From assembly GCF_000471625.1 (NCBI RefSeq), contig NZ_AUSW01000011.1, positions 124,001 through 188,000 of the forward strand: 64,000 nt of DNA. Direction: 5' to 3'. The notes below the pieces were generated by a model, which worked only from the letters and a program-made list of their open reading frames with translations, did not search any database and was not told where the DNA came from. A program made the position numbers and the translations under genes. Origin of the DNA: Psychrobacter aquaticus CMS 56 (GTDB lineage: Bacteria; Pseudomonadota; Gammaproteobacteria; Pseudomonadales; Moraxellaceae). Shown piece by piece: positions 17,661-28,200 of this stretch (position 1 is its first letter; each line of letters begins with the position of its first letter).

Positions 17661-19115
17661 TTGAGTACCATAAAGTGACTCAATACCATTACCTTCTGCT
17701 GACATCTCATTGGCGCTCACGACGTGATTGCGACCACAGCTTTTCGCTTCATATAAAGCTTTATCTGCCATAGAAATTAAACGCTGACAAATATCATGAG
17801 GTAACTGTGCTGCTGTTGAGAGGGGACGATTACCTCGTTTGCTACTGCGTGACCTAAATGTCTGTGGCTTTGCAAACTGACTCTCATCATCTTTTTGAAC
17901 GGATTTTTTATGGGCTTTTCTGATACAGGTGCGCTCGTCATACGTTAAAGTATACACGCCCAAACTGGTGGTCACATTGAAAGAGAGGTTATCATTGACC
18001 GCAATTACTCGCTTTGCAATGCTTAGCCGCAACTGCTCAGCAATGAGCATCGCACTATCGTGACTGGTATCTGTCAGCACGATTAAAAACTCTTCACCGC
18101 CATAACGGCTAATGATGGTTTCGTCCGTTAACGATTGTGATAACGTTTGTGCCACTTCTACCAAAACTCGATCACCAACCTCATGACCATAATTGTCATT
18201 GATTTCCTTAAACAAATCCAAATCCAATAAAATCACGCTAAAGTCTTGCCAATCTTTTATTGTCGCCAGTGCTTGTTTCATTTGTGTTAGACCATAACGG
18301 CGACTTTTAAGCTGGGTCAGCTCGTCTTGATTGGCATGTTGCAGGATTTCTTTTTTGCTGTCGTCTAATATAGCCAACAACGCCCGAAATATATAAACAA
18401 TAAAAAGGGCTTTGGGAAGCGCCATATAAATATGCGTACTACGCCAAAAAAACGCTGAAGAAAAACGCAGCTGACTCAAGCTATCCCAGCTTAGTAGACC
18501 ATTTTTTAACGCAGAGGCAGAGATCGCACTTTCAATTGCCTTCATTTCGTTATAGGCCAGATAATTATTCGTATTTAAAGGAAAAGAGGTAATTGTTATT
18601 TGACGTAGATTGGGTAGAGCCACCCCAAAATATGGAATGAGTGTCACTGCTAAAATCACAGCAGCATGCCCTAAAAATGCCCGCCATACATAACGACGCC
18701 GTATGAGCATCATTGCCAACATCGCGCCACCAACTAGCGAAATGCCAGACACCAAACTGCTGTGTCCCATGACTAAAATCACCAAAGCAATATAAGTGCT
18801 ATAAAGCGCCACCAAAATGGCCTGCCACTTATGTAACGAGCCATTGTCTTTTTTGATGGGCGAAAAACGGCCACTCATCCAAAAAGAAAACGCACCCATT
18901 AATGTCACCCCAATCCATAAAAAATACAGCAACGTCATATCAACATAGGCGCCATAGGTATCTTGACGACACCAAACAAAAAAACACCACAACCAATGTG
19001 AGAAAACTTCCATTAAAATAAACAACGCCAGCAGCGATGTCCGATCAGCAGCTTGCCACTCAAAAATCACTCGAGAGAGTTTTCTATAGCCTAGATGAGA
19101 TATCGATACAGCCAT
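17655..19115 (-). CDS. membrane-bound diguanylate cyclase (GGDEF)
   Basis: A 486-residue protein with about seven predicted membrane segments in residues 25-250, then a GGDEF domain (about 260-465) that would make cyclic di-GMP. The active site RYGGEEF (339-343 for GGEEF) is intact, as are the DLDLFKEINDNYG metal/substrate residues. The RxxD inhibitory site seven residues before the motif Arg is absent. A basic insertion of about 50 residues (392-443) lies between the TTSLGVYTL strand and the final ADKALYEAKSCGRN helix, which is unusual. Confidence 0.92.
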   Translation of the reverse strand: MAVSISHLGYRKLSRVIFEWQAADRTSLLALFILMEVFSHWLWCFFVWCRQDTYGAYVDMTLLYFLWIGVTLMGAFSFWMSGRFSPIKKDNGSLHKWQAILVALYSTYIALVILVMGHSSLVSGISLVGGAMLAMMLIRRRYVWRAFLGHAAVILAVTLIPYFGVALPNLRQITITSFPLNTNNYLAYNEMKAIESAISASALKNGLLSWDSLSQLRFSSAFFWRSTHIYMALPKALFIVYIFRALLAILDDSKKEILQHANQDELTQLKSRRYGLTQMKQALATIKDWQDFSVILLDLDLFKEINDNYGHEVGDRVLVEVAQTLSQSLTDETIISRYGGEEFLIVLTDTSHDSAMLIAEQLRLSIAKRVIAVNDNLSFNVTTSLGVYTLTYDERTCIRKAHKKSVQKDDESQFAKPQTFRSRSSKRGNRPLSTAAQLPHDICQRLISMADKALYEAKSCGRNHVVSANEMSAEGNGIESLYGTQL

Positions 19116-19271
19116 AATAGGGCTACCGCGGATAGTGAAAGTTAGGAAGCTAAAGCCAGATTGGAGACATGGCTTAAACTGACTTATTGAATATAGCCAT
19201 GTTTGTCTTGGCTATCAGCTGGTTTGAGAAGTTTCTGCATTACTCCATGACGGTTTTTTAAGACAATGTTT

Positions 19272-20153
19272 TTAAGATAATGCTGCAAAAGACTGCCAAA
19301 CGCCCTGCTGATCAGGAGTCAAGGTGGGGACATCACCCAAGCGTCGCCATGGCATATTGCTCCCATGAAAGTCACTACCAATCGACGTAACAAGATTGTG
19401 CTCGGTGATGCTGCGATCCACCATTCTACGAGTGCTAATGGGCTCACTATTAGCAGGTAGCTCACAGGCATCACCGCCAAGTTGTGCAAACTCTTCGATA
19501 AGCTTGCGTACTCTCGTCGCTGATAGCTGATAACGTGTTGGATGTGCCAGCACCGCCTTACCACCGCACGCATGTATCAACTCAATACCATGTTGCATCG
19601 TTAGCGCTTCGATGGCCACATAAGCTGGCTTATTGTCCGCCAAATATTTATCAAACGCTTTTTGGACGGTTTTCACCTCACCGCGCTCAAACAATACTTG
19701 TCCAATATGAGCACGTCCTACCGCTTGTGGATTGCCGCCGGCTTTGTCGAGTACCGCTTGCCATAGCTCGTCGCAGTTGATACCCAACAACGCACTGAGC
19801 TTTTCGGTAATGCGCTGCCCACGGGTTGCCCGACTGTCTTGCAATTGCTGCAATGTTTGGTGCATTTTTTCACGATCTGTAAAATCAAGCCCAAGTATGT
19901 GGACAATTTTATTGGTTGATTTGTTTTTGCCATAACCACCGTTTAGCGTATGCTCACAACTGATCTCAACTCCATTGATTAGTTGCATATCGCAAGCACT
20001 AGCAGCCGCACGCGCTTCATCAATACCTGCCAACGTATCATGATCGGTCAATGCCAAAACAGTGATGCCAGCTGCATGGGCGCGTTGTACCACTTCTGCT
20101 GGTGCATAAGTACCATCAGAGCAAGTACTATGACAATGTAAATCGATTTTCAT
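19272..20153 (-). CDS. PHP-domain phosphoesterase, RNase AM / YciV-like
   Basis: A 293-residue PHP hydrolase with the expected metal-binding motifs: DLHCHSTCSDG at the N-terminus, LTDHDT, GVEISC, and AHPTRY and GSDFHG further on. The closest known function is that of E. coli YciV (RNase AM), a 5'-to-3' exoribonuclease/phosphatase that matures 5S and other rRNA ends. It is divergent from yciB and near yciI, a grouping like the E. coli yci region, which supports the assignment. Confidence 0.88.
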   Translation of the reverse strand: MKIDLHCHSTCSDGTYAPAEVVQRAHAAGITVLALTDHDTLAGIDEARAAASACDMQLINGVEISCEHTLNGGYGKNKSTNKIVHILGLDFTDREKMHQTLQQLQDSRATRGQRITEKLSALLGINCDELWQAVLDKAGGNPQAVGRAHIGQVLFERGEVKTVQKAFDKYLADNKPAYVAIEALTMQHGIELIHACGGKAVLAHPTRYQLSATRVRKLIEEFAQLGGDACELPANSEPISTRRMVDRSITEHNLVTSIGSDFHGSNMPWRRLGDVPTLTPDQQGVWQSFAALS

Positions 20154-20360
20154 AAAGCCGGCCTTAAGGTTTTGAATGTATTGTCAATATAAGGATGTTG
20201 TCACTTTAAATACGATAATGACGATAGCTATGTTATCAGTAAAACGAGTTGAAAATGCCTAAGGCATGTCATATAGGACGATAATCGTGTTGATTGCTTT
20301 TTTTTGGCTCAGGAGACGTGTAAACTACCCCATACGTTTTTGTTGGACATCCTATTTGTT

Positions 20361-20912
20361 ATGAAAGCCTTATTAGACTTCATTCCGTTAATTGCTTTTT
20401 TTATTGCTGCTCGTTATAACGGCATTTTAGCAGCAGCCGGCGCCTTGCTCGTTGCCACCATTATTATTTATGCAATTCATTTTATTCGCCAAAAGGGCAA
20501 ATTTGATAAACAGCAATGGGTTGTCTTGCTGTTAACCATTTTGTTTTGCGGTGGTACATTACTCTTGCGCGATGATATCTATTTGCGCTGGAAATCACCC
20601 ATTATCAACGGTATCTTTGCTTTGACGCTATTGGTCAGTGCTGCGATTAATAAGCCATTGATGCAACTGGCAATGAAAGACGTCTTTACGCTTACGTTAA
20701 GCGGCTGGAAAAAACTGACCGTCGTTTGGGCGTTATTTTTCGCTTTTATGGGCGTATTGCATTATATCACAGCGTTTACAATGTCGGATGAGGCGTGGAT
20801 TAACTTTAAAACCTATGGCTGGATTCCAATTATGCTGATATTCGTTGTCGTCCAATTTGCGGTGTTAAAAAAGCATCTCAATCCTGCATTGACTGACAAA
20901 ACAGCCAAGTAG
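20361..20912 (+). CDS. yciB: septation protein A / YciB family inner membrane protein
   Basis: A 183-residue membrane protein of the YciB (IspZ, intracellular septation protein A) family with about five helices. It starts MKALLDFIPLIAFFIAA and ends with WINFKTYGWIPIMLIFVVVQFAVLKKHL, both characteristic. I chose ATG 20361 to match the family start; a longer frame from 20304 has no support. Known members affect envelope integrity and interact with cell-division and elongation proteins. Confidence 0.93.
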   Translation: MKALLDFIPLIAFFIAARYNGILAAAGALLVATIIIYAIHFIRQKGKFDKQQWVVLLLTILFCGGTLLLRDDIYLRWKSPIINGIFALTLLVSAAINKPLMQLAMKDVFTLTLSGWKKLTVVWALFFAFMGVLHYITAFTMSDEAWINFKTYGWIPIMLIFVVVQFAVLKKHLNPALTDKTAK

Positions 20913-20929
20913 TTTTATTATCTTATACC

Positions 20930-21075
20930 ATAATCGATACGAAATAAAATCGATACGCGATATTATAATGACGGACTGGGATAATTTTTTCTTGCTTGCT
21001 GTGCCGTTGCTGCCAGAGACAGCAAAAAACTTATTTCATTCCCGCTAAGTCTTTTGTATATTGATCTGACTATAG
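20930..21075 (-). repeat. palindromic intergenic repeat, copy R2
   Basis: A 146-bp copy between yciB and yciI. The core appears as CTTGCTTGCTGTGCC, so it is inverted relative to R1. The right end, read inverted, is CTATAGTCAGATCAATATACAAAA, close to the left end of R8. Confidence 0.75.
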
Positions 21076-21109
21076 CGTTTTATTCTTAATTATTCATTGA
21101 GGAAGCCTC

Positions 21110-21451
21110 ATGTCCTTATTTGCCATTATAGGTTACGACGTTGCAGATAGCAGTGCCCAACGTCAGGTGACACGTGCTGAGCATGTTGAACGTTTACAAG
21201 TATTGAATCGCGAACAGCGTCTTATTATTGCAGGCCCCACGCCCATCGAACACGGTAAAAACGAGATGTCAGGCAGCCTTATTATTGCTGACTTTGATTC
21301 TCTCTCTGCGGCACAAGCATGGGCAAGCGCTGAGCCTTATTTGCGTGATGGCGTATATAGTCATGTAGATATCAAGCCATTTGTGCAAGCGTTACCGACC
21401 CCTAAAGACACTTCTGAAAATAAACCGTCAGACAAGGTAGCAACGTCGTGA
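21110..21451 (+). CDS. yciI: YciI family protein
   Basis: A 113-residue YciI-like protein (dimeric alpha-beta barrel fold). The start MSLFAIIGYDVADSSAQR, then RAEHVERLQ with the conserved His, GPTPIEHG, and the terminal AEPYLRDGVYSHVDIKPF are all typical. Biochemical function is not settled for the family. It overlaps the next gene by 4 bases (GTGA), implying translational coupling. Confidence 0.92.
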   Translation: MSLFAIIGYDVADSSAQRQVTRAEHVERLQVLNREQRLIIAGPTPIEHGKNEMSGSLIIADFDSLSAAQAWASAEPYLRDGVYSHVDIKPFVQALPTPKDTSENKPSDKVATS

Positions 21452-21882
21452 GTCAGTGGTTATTTTCATCAAACAGCCCAGTCTATAAAACAGGTCTAGC
21501 AAGCGTTATGCTGTTGACTGCTATTGCAGTGCAAGCGGCGACGGCAGTCAACGCTACTGATAATACCACTCCTTCAGGGACGCCGCCAGCGATAGCAAGC
21601 CAAGAGACAGCAGCGACTACTACCAACACCGCTCCGAACAACACTTTATTGGCGGCACAACTACAGCCATCCAATAAGGCACTATCCGATGCCAATCAAG
21701 AGCTGCTAAGCCGTAATGCACAGCTCCAGCGCCAAGTGAACGATTTACAAACTCAAGCGAATGTCTTGGTATATGAAAGTAAAGGTCAGCTGTTTTTATA
21801 TGGTGCCTTTACAGTTTTAATCAGTTTATTGGTCGGTATTTTTGTCTCTTGGTTGGTATTTGTACGCCGTGAACGTTGGTAA
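21448..21882 (+). CDS. secreted/membrane protein with coiled coil and C-terminal membrane helix
   Basis: A 144-residue protein starting at GTG 21448, overlapping the yciI stop. It has an N-terminal hydrophobic segment ([12 protein letters not shown]), a Thr/Ala/Asn-rich linker, a coiled coil (about 78-108, [23 protein letters not shown]) and a C-terminal membrane helix ([23 protein letters not shown]) ending in RRERW. The layout recalls the C-terminal half of YgiM-like SH3 proteins but lacks an SH3 domain. Position between yciI and mnmC suggests an operon; function unknown. Confidence 0.7.
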   Translation: MSQWLFSSNSPVYKTGLASVMLLTAIAVQAATAVNATDNTTPSGTPPAIASQETAATTTNTAPNNTLLAAQLQPSNKALSDANQELLSRNAQLQRQVNDLQTQANVLVYESKGQLFLYGAFTVLISLLVGIFVSWLVFVRRERW

Positions 21883-21896
21883 TTAAGAAACGCCAC

Positions 21897-23972
21897 ATGT
21901 CTACTACGCCAACTAAATATACTGCACCACTAAACATCATTACTTCTGCCAAAATTGATTGGCAAATGGATGATACAGGCAATAAGGTGCCAGTATCGGG
22001 TGAGTTTGGTGATGTATACTTTTCGCACACGGACGGCCTAGCAGAATCACGTCATGTGTTTTTGATGCACAACCAGTTGCCGGAGCGACTGGCTAATCTT
22101 TCGCCAAAGCAATGCTTTACGATTGCTGAATTGGGTCTTGGTACGGGACTCAATCTCCTGGCAACGTGGCAACTGTGGCGACAACTGCGCGACCAATATC
22201 CCCAGTTGGCGTCCGCGCGTTTGCACTTTATTACTACTGAAAAATATCCTATACCGCTTGCTGATTTAACGCAAATACTCACCTTGTGGGGGCAGCGCGC
22301 CCCTGAGCTAGCAAAATTCATTGAACCACTTTTGGCCGCTTATCCTCCTATAATTGCGGGCTGTCATCGTTTGAACTTTTTCGCTGACAACCTAAGCGTG
22401 GACATGTGGTTTGGTGATGCCGCTGAAAGCTTGACCAAACTGCTCTCAGATAAGTCCACTCAACCTACGCCCTATATAGACGCTTGGTTTTTGGACGGGT
22501 TTGCGCCTTCTTGCAACAGCACCTTATGGGCTGAAAATATCTTTGCCCAAATCCAGCGTTTATCCTGTCCAAATACAACTGCCGCCACTTATAGCTCCGC
22601 TGGTATTGTCAAACGTGCGTTAAAAAAATACGGTTTTTATATCCATAAGGTCAAAGGCTTTGGTCGCAAGCGTCAGATGCTAACGGCCATCATGACGGAC
22701 TCAGATAAGAACGATCATATTAGTGACCCTACCAGTGACAACACTTGTATTGACGAAAGTCGCGACACCAATGATAAAAAAGCTTATAGCGCGTTTGATC
22801 ACACTGTCATCATTGGTGCGGGTGTTTCAGGCTTACTCATGGCGTGGACGCTGGCCAATCGCGGTATTCGAGTTACTTTATTAGACAAATCTGCGCCACT
22901 AGCAGGCGCATCAGGCAACCCTCGTGCCCTACTCGCACCCAAGATGACCCCGATTCACCATGTCGATGAGCATTTGCATACGATAGGGTATCTCTATAGC
23001 AGCAGACTCTACCGACAGCTTAACCAAGAAGCTAAAAAAGAACAAATACCACCTGTACTTGAATCAACGGGCGCTCTCGATCTGCTGATAAAAGCCAATA
23101 TCGGCACAGAGCAAATCACTGATTACCCTAATGATATGGCAACTACGTTATCATCTGAGCAAGCGCAAGAAATAAGCGGGTTAAAAGAGCAAGAGGTATC
23201 AGAGAACTTATATTTATCGCAATCTGGCTTAGTCAATCCGCAGGCCTTAAAGCAGATTATACTGACCCATCCGTTGATCCATTTTCAACAATTGACAGTC
23301 AATCGCATTAGTGAAACACAAAGTCAGGTCTGTATTCAAGGATGCGACAAGGACAAGTCTGAGTTAGCTATCACTGCCGATAACGTAGTGGTTTGCGCCG
23401 CTTTTGAGAGTCATCAGATAGACAAACGTATTTTTGATTGCCGTAAAATCCGTGGTCAACTTTCTTGGTTCACGCCGACGCCTGAGCAACTCGCACACTT
23501 ACCAAAAATTCCGCTCAAATATAGCGGTTACTGTGCGCTATTTAGCGCCCAAACGGGCGATGCACAGTTAAACAATGTTGTAGCGTCCCAGCCTCAGTTT
23601 TTGCTAGGTGCCAGTTTTATACGCAACGACACAGCTACGGATATCCGTAGTGAAGAGCATCAGATTAGCCGCGACAAGCTCATCACCGCCATTCCTGAGC
23701 TGAGCGCGGTCATTCCGACAGATATCAGCTCATGGAAAGGACGCGCTGGCGTTCGTACCCAAACGCCTGATTATCATCCAATCGTGGGACAATTAATAGA
23801 CAGCAACCGCATGTGGGTCATGAGTGCGATGGGCGCTAAAGGTTATGCCCTTGCGCCATTATGTGCTGAGGCATTAACAGATATGATGCTAGGATCGTTT
23901 TCACCATTCTCAGCAGCAATGCTGGCGCGTCTTTCACCACATCGCACACGTTTGCAGACGCCTTTGGTTTAA
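21897..23972 (+). CDS. mnmC: bifunctional tRNA 5-methylaminomethyl-2-thiouridine synthesis protein MnmC
   Basis: MnmC completes the mnm5 side chain at the tRNA wobble uridine. The 691-residue protein has an N-terminal SAM-dependent methyltransferase (MnmC2; [13 protein letters not shown], then [17 protein letters not shown]) and a C-terminal FAD-dependent oxidase (MnmC1; [16 protein letters not shown] at about residue 300, then [14 protein letters not shown] and [12 protein letters not shown] near the end). The ATG at 21897 is preferred to an upstream in-frame TTG (21876) that lies inside the previous gene. Confidence 0.95.
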   Translation: MSTTPTKYTAPLNIITSAKIDWQMDDTGNKVPVSGEFGDVYFSHTDGLAESRHVFLMHNQLPERLANLSPKQCFTIAELGLGTGLNLLATWQLWRQLRDQYPQLASARLHFITTEKYPIPLADLTQILTLWGQRAPELAKFIEPLLAAYPPIIAGCHRLNFFADNLSVDMWFGDAAESLTKLLSDKSTQPTPYIDAWFLDGFAPSCNSTLWAENIFAQIQRLSCPNTTAATYSSAGIVKRALKKYGFYIHKVKGFGRKRQMLTAIMTDSDKNDHISDPTSDNTCIDESRDTNDKKAYSAFDHTVIIGAGVSGLLMAWTLANRGIRVTLLDKSAPLAGASGNPRALLAPKMTPIHHVDEHLHTIGYLYSSRLYRQLNQEAKKEQIPPVLESTGALDLLIKANIGTEQITDYPNDMATTLSSEQAQEISGLKEQEVSENLYLSQSGLVNPQALKQIILTHPLIHFQQLTVNRISETQSQVCIQGCDKDKSELAITADNVVVCAAFESHQIDKRIFDCRKIRGQLSWFTPTPEQLAHLPKIPLKYSGYCALFSAQTGDAQLNNVVASQPQFLLGASFIRNDTATDIRSEEHQISRDKLITAIPELSAVIPTDISSWKGRAGVRTQTPDYHPIVGQLIDSNRMWVMSAMGAKGYALAPLCAEALTDMMLGSFSPFSAAMLARLSPHRTRLQTPLV

Positions 23973-23993
23973 AAAACTTTATGGTCAGAGGCC

Positions 23994-24551
23994 TTAATCA
24001 CTACCTTCCATTCTGGATTTGACTGCACCAAAAAGTGACTTCCCAGCATCAGACTCACGTGGCTTTTGATGGACAATTTTAGCGCTATCCTCATTACTAG
24101 CAGTAATCGTTGGCGCGGTTAACGTTCGAATTTGCGCTTCATCACGGGTGTTTTTTTGAATGGTAACAGCAGCAAACAAACTCATGGTAAATGCCATCAT
24201 ATAAAAGCCTTTTTCACTAAGGCTTAAACTTCCTGCATTCATAAGACCAATTGCAATAAGAGCAATAGACAATCCTAAGGCCACCCAGCTGATCAAGTAA
24301 TACATGTTCGTCGTAGGAATACCTTCACTACGATCACGCAGCGTTTTTTGTAAACTAATTGCTGAGTAAAGACCAAGAGCCAGCACCGCTATATAATAGC
24401 CTTTTTCATTTAAAAGCATAGCTTGTGCATTCCATAATCCCAGTAGATATGCGAGTACGCCAACTAACATTACAGCCCAAGAAGTCCCAACATAAGCAGT
24501 TGTTGGTTTATAAGCGGCTAGCTGACTCTTGGTAATTGTGTCATTATTCAT
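23994..24551 (-). CDS. YiaA/YiaB-type inner membrane protein (two repeats)
   Basis: A 185-residue protein with four predicted membrane helices in two similar halves, each ending in a comparable motif (NEKGYYIAVLALGLYSAISLQKTLRD and SEKGFYMMAFTMSLFAAVTIQKNTRD). This is the YiaAB two-helix domain duplicated. A hydrophilic tail of about 45 residues follows. Function unknown. It is convergent with mnmC, 21 bp apart. Confidence 0.85.
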   Translation of the reverse strand: MNNDTITKSQLAAYKPTTAYVGTSWAVMLVGVLAYLLGLWNAQAMLLNEKGYYIAVLALGLYSAISLQKTLRDRSEGIPTTNMYYLISWVALGLSIALIAIGLMNAGSLSLSEKGFYMMAFTMSLFAAVTIQKNTRDEAQIRTLTAPTITASNEDSAKIVHQKPRESDAGKSLFGAVKSRMEGSD

Positions 24552-24703
24552 TATCGTCCTTAATAAAAAATAGGCAAATATTTAGTAGAGAAAAATACAA
24601 CTTTTATCGACCCCTGTTTTGCCTTAACATAACACAAGCGTGTTATATTGTAATCTAAAATCATTTTTAAAATAAATAATCTATTTAACGACAGAGTGCC
24701 GAC

Positions 24704-25321
24704 ATGTCTTTTTTTACCTTACTCATTTTGCTTAGTCTTATTATTATCGTGCCTATATTTTTCGTCATAAAAGAAAAGTCCAAGCGTACGCAACTCGCTT
24801 TCATACCGCGGCATCAAGAGTATTTAGCCTCTGCAAATCTTATGACTACTCAACATCAAGCAGAAAAGGCAAATAGTGAACAGGGCAATAAACTAAACGT
24901 CATTAAATTTTCAGCGCATCATCCCTTTGTTAAATTACTGTATGATGAACAGGTTTCTAAAACGTTTCGGGCTACTATGGACAATATTGGACAACAATAT
25001 GAGTCTATCCATCATGATCAAATTACTGAATCACAACTCTTTACTCTCAATAAACTCATCGCCACACGTGTACCAGAATTAATTATTGACTATCTTAGTC
25101 TTGATCAAAATTATGCAAAGACTGTCATTATTGATACCGATAAACAAAATACCAGTTATGATATGGTATTAGATCAATTAAACTCAATTTTAGACTTTTC
25201 GCGAAAGCTCAATGTTCAAAGCCAAAGTGGTGTGGTAGACAAGCTACTTGCCAGCCGTCGGTATTTGGATGATGTTTATAAAGAAAGTGGCATGGCAGCC
25301 GATAGTCTAAAGATAAAGTGA
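24704..25321 (+). CDS. single-pass membrane protein of unknown function
   Basis: A 205-residue protein with one N-terminal membrane helix (FFTLLILLSLIIIVPIFFVI) followed by a charged, mostly helical domain. No family recognised. It is 7 bp upstream of yjbQ in the same direction, so the two are probably co-transcribed. Confidence 0.65.
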   Translation: MSFFTLLILLSLIIIVPIFFVIKEKSKRTQLAFIPRHQEYLASANLMTTQHQAEKANSEQGNKLNVIKFSAHHPFVKLLYDEQVSKTFRATMDNIGQQYESIHHDQITESQLFTLNKLIATRVPELIIDYLSLDQNYAKTVIIDTDKQNTSYDMVLDQLNSILDFSRKLNVQSQSGVVDKLLASRRYLDDVYKESGMAADSLKIK

Positions 25322-25328
25322 GCCATTC

Positions 25329-25754
25329 ATGTCCTATTATCAAACCACCTTGACCCTACCCGCCCATTCTCGTGGCGTTCACATTATCACCCCCATGATT
25401 GAAGACGCGCTTGATAAGCTCATCTCTCCCTCTTCTAAAGCAGGTTTGATACATCTGTTTTTACAGCATACCTCAGCCAGTCTTGCCATCAATGAAAATG
25501 CCGATCCAGATGTCAGACTGGATACCGAAGATTGGCTAAATAAGATCGCACCTGCCGATCAGCCTGAGTATCGCCATACATTAGAAGGCTCGGATGACCT
25601 GCCCGCTCATTTTAAAAGTATGATGTTTGGCGTAAGTTTGACAGTGCCCCTTATTGATGGCAGGTTAGGTCTAGGAATGTGGCAAGGCATTTATTTGTGC
25701 GAGCACAGAGATGTTGGCGGACAGCGAAAGCTAGTCATTACCGTAAACACTTAG
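25329..25754 (+). CDS. YjbQ family protein (UPF0047, thiamine-phosphate synthase-like)
   Basis: A 141-residue member of the UPF0047/YjbQ family. Diagnostic segments are LIHLFLQHTSASLAINENADPDVR, HFKSMMFGVSLTVPLIDGRLGLGMWQGIYLCEHRD. Known members have weak thiamine-phosphate synthase activity in E. coli, with the true role open; the metal-binding His/Glu/Asp residues are present. Confidence 0.93.
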   Translation: MSYYQTTLTLPAHSRGVHIITPMIEDALDKLISPSSKAGLIHLFLQHTSASLAINENADPDVRLDTEDWLNKIAPADQPEYRHTLEGSDDLPAHFKSMMFGVSLTVPLIDGRLGLGMWQGIYLCEHRDVGGQRKLVITVNT

Positions 25755-25834
25755 TAATATATCGTCAAATCCAGCTTATCTCTCACCATTTACCGTGCTC
25801 CAATAAAGCGCTTTTAACGGACAAAAACCCCACC

Positions 25835-26446
25835 ATGAAGACTCACTCCTCAGAATGCTCAACGCCTAAGGCTTACTATCAAATATTACCTGCTGCTTTT
25901 TTCAGCATTCTATTGCTAACGGCTTGCCAAGAAACACCAGAACCTGAAACAGCGAATACGGCACAAACAACGCCCGTGACAACCAATATTAATACGACTG
26001 ATATTGCCGATAATAAAGACAGTACAGATAATGACTCATCACAGTCATCAGATGCCGAGCGTGATATCAACTTAACGCAATTAGAAGATAACCTTGAGAC
26101 CACTGGATCAACACCAAGTGCTAATGCTGCGCCCAATCCTGAGCAAGCCATCAAAGGTGCACAAATCACCGATGTGCGTTATAGAAGTGCAACAGGAGAG
26201 TCGTTATCTGTCGTCTTTGAGACATCAGCAGCAGGTTTGCTTAATGCTGTCGTCACTCTTCCCAACCAATCAAAAATGACCCTGACCGCGCCAGAAGGTC
26301 AAGGCAACAATCCCACTTATCGCTCAAGTGACGGCAGTATTCAACTGGTGAGTCACGCTGGTGGTGGCACTATTGATTTCATTCAAAATGACAAAGTAAC
26401 GAGCTTTGATGCAGTCAGTGCTGACGCTGAAGTCATTACAGAATAA
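25835..26446 (+). CDS. predicted lipoprotein with acidic linker
   Basis: A protein of about 203 residues starting MKTHSSECSTPKAYYQ, with a signal peptide and lipobox LLTAC. A Thr/Asn/Asp/Ser-rich low-complexity linker of about 90 residues follows, then a C-terminal beta-rich domain (VRYRSATGESLSVVFETSAAG...). The pattern of that domain resembles periplasmic MliC-type or similar barrels, though not enough to name. I chose ATG 25835; a longer frame overlapping yjbQ lacks a signal peptide. A terminator follows at 26487. Confidence 0.72.
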   Translation: MKTHSSECSTPKAYYQILPAAFFSILLLTACQETPEPETANTAQTTPVTTNINTTDIADNKDSTDNDSSQSSDAERDINLTQLEDNLETTGSTPSANAAPNPEQAIKGAQITDVRYRSATGESLSVVFETSAAGLLNAVVTLPNQSKMTLTAPEGQGNNPTYRSSDGSIQLVSHAGGGTIDFIQNDKVTSFDAVSADAEVITE

Positions 26447-26486
26447 GTCCTAAGCATACGCTGCTATGGACACCATATTTTAGACC

Positions 26487-26528
26487 GAAAAAAGGCGGCA
26501 AACGCTATCATCGTTTCCACCTTTTTTA
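26487..26528 (+). terminator. Rho-independent terminator
   Basis: The imperfect hairpin AAAAAAGG..GCAAACG / CGTTT..CCTTTTTT ends in a run of six T, 40 bp after the lipoprotein gene. The A-tract on the left could also serve the opposite strand. Confidence 0.7.
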
Positions 26529-26596
26529 TTGCCATGTCACTGATTGCTACATAATTCTAGCTGACACATCATTGTCATTTAACAAAGTGCAGTCAT

Positions 26597-27256
26597 TTAA
26601 CCAAATCCAGTCATTTTCCCAAACAGACTAACCACCCAACTGATTATTGCCCACAATCCCCAACCAATCACCACAATGACGAGCAATCCAAGAATATCAG
26701 GAATATGCAAATACAACCAAGCAATCACTGGATTTCGCCAAAAACAACTTTGCTGCTGCTTATTTTCTAGTGATTTATGCAGAAATGGTCGATCCATATG
26801 CATGGTTTCAGTGATGCCATACTCCTGTTGCAGATGCTCATGCACGATGCCCAATGTCTTACGACTGGGACGAATAAAAATATCTAGCAACGTACCAATA
26901 CCAGGTACGACACCGACGACCATATCGATGAGCGCCAACCTAACAGCGGGCGTCATTTTATGCGCAGGCACGCCCAATTGACGACCCAAGACAAAGGCAT
27001 AACTGGTTAACGCCAATCCTGCCAAATCTCCTGCCAAGGGAATGGTTGACAGCGCAGCATCCGCACCCATGCCTTGCTTGGTAAAAGGCACACGCACTAA
27101 AGAATCCATAGCATTAGCAAACTTCGCCAGCTTACGCTCGGTGGCGACGACTTGCTCGCGTGTTAGCCCATGCTCAGCCAGCTTTGCCTCATAATCCATG
27201 ACAGACATAGGAGCATTAGGCGATTTTTTGCCTTTTAATTTTGAAAGTCTATCCAT
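26597..27256 (-). CDS. DUF4112 membrane protein
   Basis: A 219-residue protein with the DUF4112 core at about residues 45-135 ([36 protein letters not shown], then [22 protein letters not shown]). One strong membrane helix lies near the C-terminus. Function unknown. Its start overlaps the ubiA end by 8 bases, so it is the last gene of a ubiA transcript. Confidence 0.88.
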   Translation of the reverse strand: MDRLSKLKGKKSPNAPMSVMDYEAKLAEHGLTREQVVATERKLAKFANAMDSLVRVPFTKQGMGADAALSTIPLAGDLAGLALTSYAFVLGRQLGVPAHKMTPAVRLALIDMVVGVVPGIGTLLDIFIRPSRKTLGIVHEHLQQEYGITETMHMDRPFLHKSLENKQQQSCFWRNPVIAWLYLHIPDILGLLVIVVIGWGLWAIISWVVSLFGKMTGFG

Positions 27257-28187
27257 TGATAGTTGTCCATATACAAGCGATGGCTATGATTGCGAACACA
27301 TAACGCCCTACCCAGATATTGGCTAAAAACGCTTGGAAACATGCTAAGGCATTACGACTGGCACAAGCGCTGTTTTGTTTGGCAAACATCATTGCGACCA
27401 AAGCCAAGCCAAATATGGGCGTAATACCCAAGCTGGTTGGGGCAAAATAATGCCACAATACCGCACCCATTATTAATAAAAATACCATCTGTAGGACAGC
27501 AATGATAATCACGTCATAACGACCAAATAATATCGCCGTTGATTTGACGCCAATTTTTACATCGTCTTCGCGATCAGCCATGGCATACTGGGTATCATAA
27601 GCGACTGTCCAGCACATATAAGCAAGGAACAATAACCAACACCAAATATCAGGAGCGCCTTGTACTGCCACATAGGCCATCGGTATCGCCCAACCAAACG
27701 CTGCTGCTAAAAACACTTGTGGCAAATGGGTGTAGCGTTTCATAAAAGGATAAATAAAGGCCAATATTACCGCACCAAACGACCAATAAAAGACTTCAAT
27801 AGGCAAAAAAAACAACAGACTCACGCTGCATAATACCAGCACCAAAAAAGCGCCGATGGCTTCTTGAGCAGATAAGCGCCCATCAGCCAATGGTCGACCT
27901 TTGGTACGAGTCACATGACCATCTACTTTACGATCGGCAAAATCATTAATCGCACAGCCTGCTGCCCGCATAAACACCGCACCCAGTGCAAATAAGACAA
28001 ATATTTTAAGACTTGGCAGACCTGCCGTCATTCCTTGTTGCTGCACCTGACCCATTGCCGCCAGCATCACGCCCCAGAGAGTCGGCCAAAGTAACAGCTC
28101 AATACCGACAGGCTTATCAAAACGGGTCAACTGCATATAGGCGTAGAGTTTTTCTTTAAGCGTTAAGGGTGCACGGGTTTGTATCAT
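27249..28187 (-). CDS. ubiA: 4-hydroxybenzoate octaprenyltransferase UbiA
   Basis: UbiA prenylates 4-hydroxybenzoate in ubiquinone synthesis at the inner membrane. Both Asp-rich motifs are present: [23 protein letters not shown] and [23 protein letters not shown], with about eight to nine membrane helices. The ATG at 28187 (312 residues) is preferred; an upstream TTG at 28232 would overlap the preceding gene. No ubiC is adjacent. Confidence 0.96.
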   Translation of the reverse strand: MIQTRAPLTLKEKLYAYMQLTRFDKPVGIELLLWPTLWGVMLAAMGQVQQQGMTAGLPSLKIFVLFALGAVFMRAAGCAINDFADRKVDGHVTRTKGRPLADGRLSAQEAIGAFLVLVLCSVSLLFFLPIEVFYWSFGAVILAFIYPFMKRYTHLPQVFLAAAFGWAIPMAYVAVQGAPDIWCWLLFLAYMCWTVAYDTQYAMADREDDVKIGVKSTAILFGRYDVIIIAVLQMVFLLIMGAVLWHYFAPTSLGITPIFGLALVAMMFAKQNSACASRNALACFQAFLANIWVGRYVFAIIAIACIWTTING

Positions 28188-28200
28188 AAGGCGACGGTCT

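Noticed and set aside
25679..25834. N-terminal extension of the lipoprotein gene into yjbQ
   Set aside because: It would bury the signal peptide; the ATG at 25835 gives a normal lipoprotein start.
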